Positions 7,942 to 14,995 of a stretch of DNA of 64,000 nucleotides are shown here, one piece after another. The position numbers and the translations under genes are program-made. Where the stretch lies: contig JAKLIW010000001.1 in NCBI GenBank assembly GCA_022709425.1, forward strand, positions 143,552-207,551. The letters run 5' to 3'. Source of the stretch: a bacterium. Lineage in GTDB: Bacteria; UBP6; UBA1177; JAKLFG01. The notes under the pieces were generated by a model. The model made no database searches. It was not told where the DNA came from and saw only the letters and a program-made list of their open reading frames with translations. Each line of letters begins with the position of its first letter. Position 1 is the stretch's first letter.

Positions 7942-8556
7942 TTATTTCTTATATATCGCATCTCGTGGGCAATAGTTCACGCATTTGCCGCAACCGGTAC
8001 ATTTTTCGGGATCGATGACCGCTTTGCCTGCCACCATTGAAATGGCATTGACATCGCATGCGGGCAGACATTTTGCACAGCCGTTACATTTCGACGCATT
8101 CACCGCATAGACCGGCGTAGTAACCACTTGCTGACACGCGGCGATATCCCAGCCGGTGCAATCGGGACGGCATGAGGCGGTCCCGGTATAATCGGCACCC
8201 ATTATATCGGTGCAGGGCACTGTGCCGCCGTCACAGGTCTCCCCCGACTCGGCCATACCGTTCCCACATTGGGGACCGGCAGGGATGTCGATATCGGCAT
8301 GTTCTTCATCGGTTGGGTGCTCTTCGTCGGTCGGATGCTGCTCATCCGGAATATCACTACTATCGACGGTAGTATCCGGCAACTCACCGGTATCGGTCGG
8401 AATCTGCTCATCTGAAACGGGCGTTTCATCGATCTGTGGTGTCTGATCGGATTCTTCCGTGTCGGGCTGGTTGATCCCCAGCACCTTGTCCCGCTCGAAG
8501 TTATCGCCGCATCCGGCAAGAATAAGAAATATCAACACGATCAACAGGCGGTACAT
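7942..8556 (-). CDS. Lipoprotein with acidic stalk, Cys-rich repeat and C-terminal dicluster ferredoxin
   Basis: A 204-residue predicted lipoprotein (signal ending IFLILAGC). After the lipid Cys comes an acidic stalk of about 75 residues, a myxobacterial-type Cys repeat (CGNGMAESGETCDGG), and then CNGCAKCLPACDVNAI and CTGCGKCVNYCPRDAI. Fusion of a surface-type Cys repeat to a ferredoxin is unusual. ATG 8556 follows GGGGAGAG. It is the first gene of the ferredoxin-barrel operon and has a 160-nt leader below the third copy of the DUF134-type palindrome. Confidence 0.87.
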   Translation of the reverse strand: MYRLLIVLIFLILAGCGDNFERDKVLGINQPDTEESDQTPQIDETPVSDEQIPTDTGELPDTTVDSSDIPDEQHPTDEEHPTDEEHADIDIPAGPQCGNGMAESGETCDGGTVPCTDIMGADYTGTASCRPDCTGWDIAACQQVVTTPVYAVNASKCNGCAKCLPACDVNAISMVAGKAVIDPEKCTGCGKCVNYCPRDAIYKK

Positions 8557-8693
8557 ACTCTCCCCTGCTTCCCTTGCGCGAAGCATTATATCCCTTTTGA
8601 CGCACGACTTGCCAAAAGAGTTCCAAAAAAATTACATTATTCTTTCAACGCTTGGTTAAAGGCTTCGCGTCGATGTGATGAATTGTAAATGAT

Positions 8694-8707
8694 GTCAATA
8701 TATTGAC
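8694..8707. promoter_or_regulatory. Perfect 14-bp palindrome in the ferredoxin-operon leader
   Basis: GTCAATATATTGAC is a perfect dyad lying between the upstream palindrome (8750-8765) and the first ferredoxin gene. On the minus strand it forms part of TATTGACATC, offering a second TTGACA (8700-8695 region) without a good -10. It could be an additional operator; no family could be assigned. Confidence 0.4.
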
Positions 8708-8744
8708 TGATCGAGAAAGAATGAATCACTTTTTTGCCAAAGGC

Positions 8745-8773
8745 GCGTTATGCACTTATGTTCATAATGTCAA
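8745..8773 (-). promoter_or_regulatory. Third copy of the TTGACA-palindrome block, upstream of the ferredoxin operon
   Basis: The minus strand has TTGACA (8773-8768) and then ATGAACATAAGTGCAT (8765-8750), identical over 24 bp to the block before the DUF134 gene. The -10 at the matching place is poor (TAACGC), so transcription may need an activator or start elsewhere. It also sits just past the stop of the transporter gene at 8780. Confidence 0.68.
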
Positions 8774-8779
8774 GGAGAA

Positions 8780-9673
8780 TTATTCCGTGACGGCACGCCA
8801 ACTCATGAGCGATCCGGCTATCAGCACCACACAGCCGATCCAGAGAGACGCCGATGGTACGACCGCGAGGTAGAAGGCGGCGAAGAGGGTCGAGAGGAGC
8901 GGTGTCAGATAGGAGGCGGCCGCCACCAGCACCACATCGCCCTTGCGCATGGCGGTATCCCAGAATTCATAGCCGAGGAAGGTGGCGGTACCGAGGAAGA
9001 GCAGTTCACCGATGACCGGCGCACTCCACTGTCGCGGTTCGTCGGCGGCAAGCGAAAGGAAGAAGAGCACCAGCGCGGTGACCGGAAGAAAAAGGGCCAC
9101 CGCCCCCTCGCCCGCCGCACCGCCCCATTTCCGGGCGAGCACCGAATAGAGCGCCCACACGACCGCCGCCAAAGCGCCGTACAAATAGATAAACGGCGAC
9201 CGCATCAGGTTAGCGGTGAGTCCGGGCCACGACAGGTCGGCTCCCTGCGCGAGGACAAGGTATATCCCGACGAGGGCAAGCAGTGTTCCGGGGATGAGCG
9301 GCCAACGCCCCTTCCGCCCGAGGAAGACGACGGTCCCGAGGAGCGTCAGCACCGGCCAGAGATAGTTGAGCAGTCCCACCGCCAACACCTGTTCGCGGTT
9401 GACCGCGCCGCCGACGGCAAGATAGAAGAAAAGCATGTAGGCGACAAACAGCGCGCCGCACCCGAAGAGATAGCGACGGGAGTTGCCGGTGAAAATGGTC
9501 CGGTGGCCGCCACGCAGGAAAAGTGCCGTGAGCGCGAGCGTGCCACTGACCGCATAGACCGCCGTCGCCGCCGTGAGCGGTCCCAGCCGTTCCGAGAGGC
9601 TCCGGGCGACCGCCACGGTGACGCTCCAGAGCAGTATCGCGGCGAATCCTTGCAGGGTGGCGGTATTTCTCAT
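8780..9673 (-). CDS. DMT-superfamily transporter (EamA, YddG-like)
   Basis: A 297-residue integral membrane protein with about ten hydrophobic segments and the two-repeat EamA plan. The N-terminus (TLQGFAAILLWSVTVAVARSL) and the LNYLWPVLTLLGTVVFL stretch resemble YddG-type aromatic amino acid exporters. Substrate is not proven by sequence. It begins 4 nt after the stop of the serine hydrolase gene, so they are probably co-transcribed. Confidence 0.88.
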   Translation of the reverse strand: MRNTATLQGFAAILLWSVTVAVARSLSERLGPLTAATAVYAVSGTLALTALFLRGGHRTIFTGNSRRYLFGCGALFVAYMLFFYLAVGGAVNREQVLAVGLLNYLWPVLTLLGTVVFLGRKGRWPLIPGTLLALVGIYLVLAQGADLSWPGLTANLMRSPFIYLYGALAAVVWALYSVLARKWGGAAGEGAVALFLPVTALVLFFLSLAADEPRQWSAPVIGELLFLGTATFLGYEFWDTAMRKGDVVLVAAASYLTPLLSTLFAAFYLAVVPSASLWIGCVVLIAGSLMSWRAVTE

Positions 9674-9677
9674 CGCG

Positions 9678-11009
9678 TTAGAACGGGACCTGACAGGCGG
9701 TCAGAACCTCGGTGGGGACCGTCAGCCCCGACCGGGCGGCGGCGGCGGCAAAAACGGCGCAGACCGAACTGTTCACCCCTTCGGAAAAGGGTATCACATT
9801 GCCCGCGACCACCACGCCGATATGATGTTCCGCGTCCCACAGAAAGGCGGTCGTAGTGCCGGTGGAGGTACCATTCTTCTTATATAATGTATAATCGCCG
9901 CTCGCGATGACGCCAAGGCCAAGTCCTTGATCGACCGGCACCCCGGAGACCTCACGGTGGAAGAGTTTCTGCGTGGCGAGCGCGAGCGCCGCGGTCGTCG
10001 TCGCGTCGGGCGGCTCATCGATACCGGCAAATACGCGGAGCAGACGGCCGAGGTCGGCGGCGTTCGAGTAGAGGAAACCGTCGCCGGTGAAGATCGGCGT
10101 GATGACCGGTCGGGTCGCCGGCACCAGTTGCGGACCGGCATGACCGTAAAAAAGATTCTCTTTCTGCGCTTGGGTCAGATAGGCAGGGTCTACGGTGTTC
10201 TCAAGCCCCATCGTCTGGGCAAGATCAACGACAACATCGCTGTAGGCGAACGCATAGACCGTTTCTATGACCTGCTGGGCAAGGGCGAAACCGAAGTCGG
10301 AATAGCCGTAGGTAGTCCCCGGCACGGCCGTTATCGTCGTCGCGGCAAGATCGGTGATCAGATCATTGAGCGTATAGCCCTCCCACGCGGCATACATATC
10401 GTCCAGACCGGCGACCGCGTCGAGCGATGCCTGCAGGGTCGCCGGATAGTGCGGCAGGCCCGTGGTGTGGGTCAGGAGCTGTTCGACCGTGAACGGTTCA
10501 CCGCCGGGACCGGTGGGAGCGGTCAACCCCTGCGGCAGATGCGACGCGGCGCTATCGGCGAGAGCCAGTTCACCCGCGACGACCTTCCGGGCGATAAGGT
10601 GAGCGGTGAGCATTTTCGATACCGACCCGATGACCCAGAGTTCGTCGCCCGTCGGCGGGGCCGTCGTCCCCTTTTCCCGCGCTCCGAAGGTGCAGGTCTC
10701 CGAGATATCGCCGCTTTCGACCCGGACGATCATCCCGATCGCCTTATCGGCAACGCCTGTCTCATCGATGTAGGGGGTCACGATCGCCGACAACTCCTCG
10801 CAAAGCGGTACGGTGTCGCCGTCGGGCAACAGGGTATCTTCGTCTCCGCTCAAATCAGGCAGGTCAGGCTGATCGGTCTGATCGTCATTCACCATCTCAT
10901 CGACCTGCGCGGTGATATCATCGTCGTTGGTCGGTTTCGTGCCGCCGCCGTCGCAGGCCACGAACAGTGCGCTGACGAACAGGAACAGAAAAAACATCGA
11001 ATATCGCAT
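9678..11009 (-). CDS. Serine hydrolase lipoprotein of the beta-lactamase (class C/EstB) fold
   Basis: A 443-residue predicted lipoprotein (signal ending VSALFVACD) with an acidic stalk and a beta-lactamase-fold domain. Marks are VIGSVSKMLTAHLIA with the nucleophile motif SVSK, LLTHTTGLPHY, and YGYSDFGFALAQ, where the usual YSN is YSD. A canonical KTG was not found. Family members are D-aminopeptidases, esterases or carboxypeptidases acting outside the cytoplasm; the substrate cannot be told. It is divergent from the radical SAM gene. Confidence 0.88.
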   Translation of the reverse strand: MRYSMFFLFLFVSALFVACDGGGTKPTNDDDITAQVDEMVNDDQTDQPDLPDLSGDEDTLLPDGDTVPLCEELSAIVTPYIDETGVADKAIGMIVRVESGDISETCTFGAREKGTTAPPTGDELWVIGSVSKMLTAHLIARKVVAGELALADSAASHLPQGLTAPTGPGGEPFTVEQLLTHTTGLPHYPATLQASLDAVAGLDDMYAAWEGYTLNDLITDLAATTITAVPGTTYGYSDFGFALAQQVIETVYAFAYSDVVVDLAQTMGLENTVDPAYLTQAQKENLFYGHAGPQLVPATRPVITPIFTGDGFLYSNAADLGRLLRVFAGIDEPPDATTTAALALATQKLFHREVSGVPVDQGLGLGVIASGDYTLYKKNGTSTGTTTAFLWDAEHHIGVVVAGNVIPFSEGVNSSVCAVFAAAAARSGLTVPTEVLTACQVPF

Positions 11010-11079
11010 CTAACGGACCTCCGCGTCTCCGACCACACCGGCAGTGTCGCCGCTTCGCGAAAAAAGGCAAGAAAGTACC

Positions 11080-11107
11080 TTGACGCGCAATGCGCATAAG
11101 ATAGAAT
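11080..11107 (+). promoter_or_regulatory. Promoter of the PqqD-radical SAM gene
   Basis: TTGACG at 11080-11085, a 16-nt spacer and TAGAAT at 11102-11107. The -35/spacer junction contains the inverted repeat GCGCAATGCGC (11085-11095), a possible operator. This position means the ATG at 11106 lies upstream of the transcript start, supporting translation from 11136. Confidence 0.7.
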
Positions 11108-11135
11108 GAACTCGCACCATGAGGCATGTCGATCC

Positions 11136-12413
11136 ATGAATCTCATTCCCGGTCCCCACATCTCTTACCGAGCCTACCCCGACCGGACGATACTCATCGA
11201 TCACCGCACCGCCACGACCTACGAACTGAACGACGCGGCGGGAGAGACACTCGACCGGCTCGAACGGGGCGAAGCGCCGCTTGCGGGCGAACAGGAATTC
11301 GTGGATGAACTGCGCGATCTCGGCATCTTTGATACCGCGCCGCGACCGATCCCGTCTGTTGCGCCGTCGGAGGGAGCGGCACCGACCATCACCGACGAGA
11401 TATTCACCGCGCTCAAACGCTACGGCGAAACGCACTGCATCCCCGTCGCCGCGACCTTCTCGGTGACCTACCGCTGTCCACTCGCCTGCCATCACTGCTT
11501 TTTCGACAAAAAACCGCCGACCGCCGCGGGCGAACTGACGCTCGCCGAGATAGAGACTATCTTCGACCAACTACGCGATGCCGGGACGCTCTACCTCACC
11601 TTCACCGGCGGCGAGCCGTTCCTGCGCCACGACCTCCTCGACATCGTCGCGGCGGGACGAAAGCGGCGGTTCGCCGTATCGCTACTGACCTCAGGATACC
11701 TCTGCGACGAGCCGACGCTTGACAAGCTCGCGGCCTTGTGGCCCGAAAGCGTGCAGGTGTCGCTCTACGGACCGGACGGCGCGACGCACGACCGTTTCAC
11801 CGGCGTTTCCGGGTCGTTCGACCGGGCCATCGCAACTCTGCGTGGTCTGCGCGACCGGGGCGTTTCCGTCACGGCGGCGGTATCGATCAACACGCTGACC
11901 GCGCCGACGGTACGGGAACTCGCCGCCCTGCTCCGCGCCGAGACGATACCGCTCTCCTGCAATATCACGATGCTCCCTTCGCGCGGCGGCGTCACCAACC
12001 CCACGGCGCTCAATATCCCCGAGGAGGAACTCGCCGCGCTCATTGCCGATCTCGCCATCCCGCACGGCGACCGGCTCGCCGGAAAAGGGCCCGATGATGC
12101 CCCCTGCGCCGCCGCCCGGTCGGTCGTCGCGATAGATCCCTACGGAACGGTGCTCCCCTGCCACGAACTGGAATTTCCCGCCGGCTCTCTACGCGACAAG
12201 TCCTTCGCCGAATTGTGGCGCGCCCTCCCCTTCGAGAACCTGCGACGGCTACGGTTCGGCGACCTTGTCGACTGTCCCGACTGCCGCTACCGAGCGGTCT
12301 GTGGCCGCTGTCCCGCACTCGCCCTGCGGACGGGCGCTACGATCACCGGCCATGCAGCACTCGACTGCCGTGCGGCGCGGGCATTTTCGACAGCGGGCAA
12401 AAATAGTGTTTGA
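11136..12413 (+). CDS. Radical SAM/SPASM peptide-modifying enzyme with N-terminal PqqD-like domain
   Basis: A 425-residue enzyme. Residues 1-75 resemble a PqqD-like leader-binding domain (YRAYPDRTILIDHRTATTYELN). A radical SAM core follows with CPLACHHCFF, giving the CxxxCxxC that binds the SAM [4Fe-4S] cluster, and the TFTGGEPFLRHD motif. The C-terminal SPASM region has CAAARSVVAIDPYGTVLPC and a CPDCRYRAVCGRCPA cluster motif. Enzymes of this plan modify ribosomally made peptides (PqqE, thioether-forming maturases). A 31-residue Cys-ended peptide with its own strong promoter lies immediately downstream and is the likely substrate. Confidence 0.92.
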   Translation: MNLIPGPHISYRAYPDRTILIDHRTATTYELNDAAGETLDRLERGEAPLAGEQEFVDELRDLGIFDTAPRPIPSVAPSEGAAPTITDEIFTALKRYGETHCIPVAATFSVTYRCPLACHHCFFDKKPPTAAGELTLAEIETIFDQLRDAGTLYLTFTGGEPFLRHDLLDIVAAGRKRRFAVSLLTSGYLCDEPTLDKLAALWPESVQVSLYGPDGATHDRFTGVSGSFDRAIATLRGLRDRGVSVTAAVSINTLTAPTVRELAALLRAETIPLSCNITMLPSRGGVTNPTALNIPEEELAALIADLAIPHGDRLAGKGPDDAPCAAARSVVAIDPYGTVLPCHELEFPAGSLRDKSFAELWRALPFENLRRLRFGDLVDCPDCRYRAVCGRCPALALRTGATITGHAALDCRAARAFSTAGKNSV

Positions 12414-12438
12414 CTTGTCTGAAAAGTAGTTCTATACT
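12410..12438 (+). promoter_or_regulatory. Strong promoter for the 31-residue peptide
   Basis: TTGACT at 12410-12415, exactly 17 nt, then TATACT at 12433-12438. It overlaps the last codons of the radical SAM gene, so the peptide can be made in excess over its modifying enzyme, as is usual for RiPP precursors. Confidence 0.8.
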
Positions 12439-12474
12439 GACCCGTTATGAGTCAACAACGGCGAGGTATCTGCA

Positions 12475-12570
12475 ATGACGAAGAAACCGGTCATCGTGAA
12501 GAAAGAAACGGCGAAGCCGACCACCACCACCGATCAGTGTCAGTACTGCACCGGCAAACGTATCTGCTGA
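12475..12570 (+). CDS. 31-residue Cys-ended peptide, candidate RiPP precursor
   Basis: ATG 12475 follows GAGGT at 7 nt and runs 31 codons to TGA 12568. The N-terminal half is Lys/Val/Thr-rich (MTKKPVIVKKE), followed by a Thr tract and the C-terminal core DQCQYCTGKRIC with three Cys residues. Position directly after a PqqD-radical SAM-SPASM gene, small size, leader-like basic N-terminus, Cys-bearing C-terminus and a dedicated strong promoter together suggest a ribosomally made, post-translationally modified peptide. No family was recognised, and no transporter or protease gene is adjacent. Confidence 0.72.
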   Translation: MTKKPVIVKKETAKPTTTTDQCQYCTGKRIC

Positions 12571-12573
12571 ACG

Positions 12574-13539
12574 TCATTCGACGAATTCGACCAATTCAAC
12601 CGTAGGCCGTATTTTCTTGAATCGCGCTATCTCTTTTTTGCTCACCTTCGTTTCGGCGACGATCACCGTCTGGAGTTTCTCCAGTTTCTCAAGCGGCTTG
12701 AGCGACGCGACCGGCGTGTTGCGCAGATCGAGATAACGCAGGTCGGCCATCCCCGAGAATATCGACGCATCTTTTATCTTGAGTCCCCAGAGTTTCAGTT
12801 TCTGCGCGTTCTTGAATTTCGTTAGGACCGTCACATCGGGTATCAGCGTGTTGCAGAGATCGAGATAGGTCACCCGCTCGGCATAACCATAGAGTGGCGC
12901 GACATCGGGCACCTTCGTCGAGCAGAGGACCACCTCGGCAAGCGCCGGATGATCGGCAAGCGGTGTGATATCGGCAACCGGCGCCATGAGAACGTCGAGC
13001 GCAAAAAGGTTCTTCATCGCGGCGACCGGCTTCAGATCGCTTATCTGCGTCATCTTCGCGTCGATGCGGCGCAGTTTCGGCAGATCCTTCACCGGCGACA
13101 AGTCGGTCACTCCGGTCCCCCAGATCGTCAGTTCCTCGAGATTCTTGAGCCCCGCCAGCGGCGTCAGGTCCTTGATGCCCGCCGAGAAACGTAGATCGAG
13201 TTTCCGCAAGTTCGGCATCTTGGCGAATGGCGTAAGGGTGTCGAGTTTCGAGAAACCGACGAAGAAATTGTCGAGATGGGCGCATTTTTCGATATCGGCC
13301 GCCGTAAGATCCTTCATCGCCCCCATCGTGACGATGTACCATTTCTCGAACTCTTCGCCGTGCGCCTTGCCCCAATCCTCCCAGTACTCGTCGCCCCACG
13401 GTGGGACAAAACGATTGCAGTCGGCGGGCGGCGTCTGTTCCTTCACCGGTGCCGGTGCGCTCTGCACAACGGGCGGTTGATCCTTCGTACAACCCAGTAG
13501 CGAAAGCATCAGCACCATCATGATCGCGATCTTTTTCAT
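12574..13539 (-). CDS. Leucine-rich-repeat lipoprotein
   Basis: A 321-residue predicted lipoprotein (signal MKKIAIMMVLMLSLLGC) with a Pro-rich spacer and about eight LRR units of the form L..L.L..T.V.D..PL..L (for example NLRKLDLRFSAGIKDLTPL and LRYLDLRNTPVASLKPL), typical of internalin-like or protein-binding solenoids. ATG 13539 has a strong AAAGGAGG before it. It converges on the small peptide gene with only 3 nt between stops. Probable binding or surface role; no enzyme motif. Confidence 0.85.
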   Translation of the reverse strand: MKKIAIMMVLMLSLLGCTKDQPPVVQSAPAPVKEQTPPADCNRFVPPWGDEYWEDWGKAHGEEFEKWYIVTMGAMKDLTAADIEKCAHLDNFFVGFSKLDTLTPFAKMPNLRKLDLRFSAGIKDLTPLAGLKNLEELTIWGTGVTDLSPVKDLPKLRRIDAKMTQISDLKPVAAMKNLFALDVLMAPVADITPLADHPALAEVVLCSTKVPDVAPLYGYAERVTYLDLCNTLIPDVTVLTKFKNAQKLKLWGLKIKDASIFSGMADLRYLDLRNTPVASLKPLEKLEKLQTVIVAETKVSKKEIARFKKIRPTVELVEFVE

Positions 13540-13579
13540 CTGAACCTCCTTTATCTTTTCACGACTCACTTCTCACTAC

Positions 13580-14995
13580 TCACAGGAATACCAGCCATTC
13601 GGGCTTGAAAACGAGGAGCAGACCGAGCAGGAACATCAGTGACCCGCTGATGAGTTTGAGCACGCGGGCATGGCGTTCTTCGAGCCGGAATTTCTGCATC
13701 GAGAACATGAACAGGGCGACGATGAGGGCGAGCGGTATCACATAGTAGATATTGTAGAGCGCCATATAGCCGTATTTGGCCGCCGTGCCGAGTTCCTGTA
13801 TCGACAGGACGCGGGTGTAGATGGCGGGAAGACCGATGGTACAGCCCAGTTCAATGAGATTGACGAAAAAGGCGAGCGCGACGGTCCCGGCGAAGGCGAG
13901 CGCCATGTTCTTCGAACCGAGGATACCGCGCATCTTGTCATAGAGCTTCCCCTTGGCCGATTCGGGTATCATGAGGCTGATCCCTTTTTTGAAAAAGAAG
14001 AAATCTTTCATGTTGATGAGCCCCATGACGAGGGCGACGATGCCGAGCAGCACCGTGGCGGCCGTCGTGATGCCGACGAACATGAAGATGTTGAGCCACG
14101 CGGTCATGAAAAGAAAGTAGACGATGCCCGAAGAGACGACGAAAACGCTCCCGATCATCAGAAGCATTCCGCGGCTTTTGGTGTTCACCAGCAGGGTCAG
14201 CAGGAACATCAGCACCCACATGGCGCAGGGGTTGATCCCGTCGAGCAGACCGATGAGGAAGGTGAAGGAGGGAAGCGATATGACCCGCGCGTCGAGCGTA
14301 CCGATGAAAGGGATGGTGACCGTCGTCACCGGGCCGCGGTCACGCTTGCCGCCCGACAGATGGTCCTCGATCATCTCTTCTATCTCCCCTTCGTTCACCC
14401 CCGGCTCGAAGGCGCCGACGTAGCGGTCGCCCAGCACGAAGGTCGGCGTACCGGGGTTTTCGATGCCGAGCAGTTCCACCTTGCGCTTGAACAGCGCCAT
14501 ATTCTCTTCGTTGCGGATGATCTCGAGCCGTTTGAAGAGTATCTGCGGGTAGCGCCGCTCCCACTCGTTCATGAAGGGGCGCGCCTTGCGGCAGTGGGGA
14601 CATTTGTAGGAGTAGAAAAAGTAGAAGGTGCCGTCGCCCGCCGTCTCGCGGTACTTGGATACGATGCCGGTCACCTTTTCGCGGAACGCCGGATCGTCCG
14701 GCTCCCAGCCGACCGCATGACGACCACCGAGGGTGAACAGCGGCACGAGCGGTTTTTCCATCTCGAACTCATCGAGCGCCTCGCGGAACAGGGCGGTATC
14801 TGCGGCCGAGGCGTTCACCTCGACCTCTTTGAAGGTCACCTCTTTATTCTGCGCCGCCAATTCACGGACGAAATTCAGCGCCTCGACAGACCGGGCGCTT
14901 TTCTGCGAGTAAAAGGTGTAGAACACGCTATCGTCGAGCGCCGCGGTGAGGGAGGTCACACCGAGCAGAAGAAGGAGAAAAAGAAGCTGTCTCAT
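13580..14995 (-). CDS. Two thioredoxin-fold domains fused to a DsbD/CcdA-like membrane domain
   Basis: A 471-residue protein. After a signal peptide there are two thioredoxin-like domains: residues 22-115, where the active site is replaced (YSQKSARS, no Cys), and residues 122-215 with an intact CPHC at 132-135. From about 240 a hydrophobic domain contains GLLDGINPCAMWVL and NLIELGCTIGLPAIYTRVL, the paired Cys segments of CcdA/DsbD electron carriers. The order (Trx domains first, membrane part last) is unlike DsbD. Likely role: passing reducing power from the cytoplasm to extracytoplasmic thiols. ATG 14995 overlaps the SUMF1-like gene by 4 nt. Confidence 0.87.
   Translation of the reverse strand: MRQLLFLLLLLGVTSLTAALDDSVFYTFYSQKSARSVEALNFVRELAAQNKEVTFKEVEVNASAADTALFREALDEFEMEKPLVPLFTLGGRHAVGWEPDDPAFREKVTGIVSKYRETAGDGTFYFFYSYKCPHCRKARPFMNEWERRYPQILFKRLEIIRNEENMALFKRKVELLGIENPGTPTFVLGDRYVGAFEPGVNEGEIEEMIEDHLSGGKRDRGPVTTVTIPFIGTLDARVISLPSFTFLIGLLDGINPCAMWVLMFLLTLLVNTKSRGMLLMIGSVFVVSSGIVYFLFMTAWLNIFMFVGITTAATVLLGIVALVMGLINMKDFFFFKKGISLMIPESAKGKLYDKMRGILGSKNMALAFAGTVALAFFVNLIELGCTIGLPAIYTRVLSIQELGTAAKYGYMALYNIYYVIPLALIVALFMFSMQKFRLEERHARVLKLISGSLMFLLGLLLVFKPEWLVFL

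Noticed and set aside
12447..12605. Alternative 52-residue ORF overlapping the 31-residue peptide in another frame
   Set aside because: Its ATG lies only about 2 nt after the expected transcript start and has no ribosome site, whereas ATG 12475 has GAGGT at proper spacing and a Cys-ended product.
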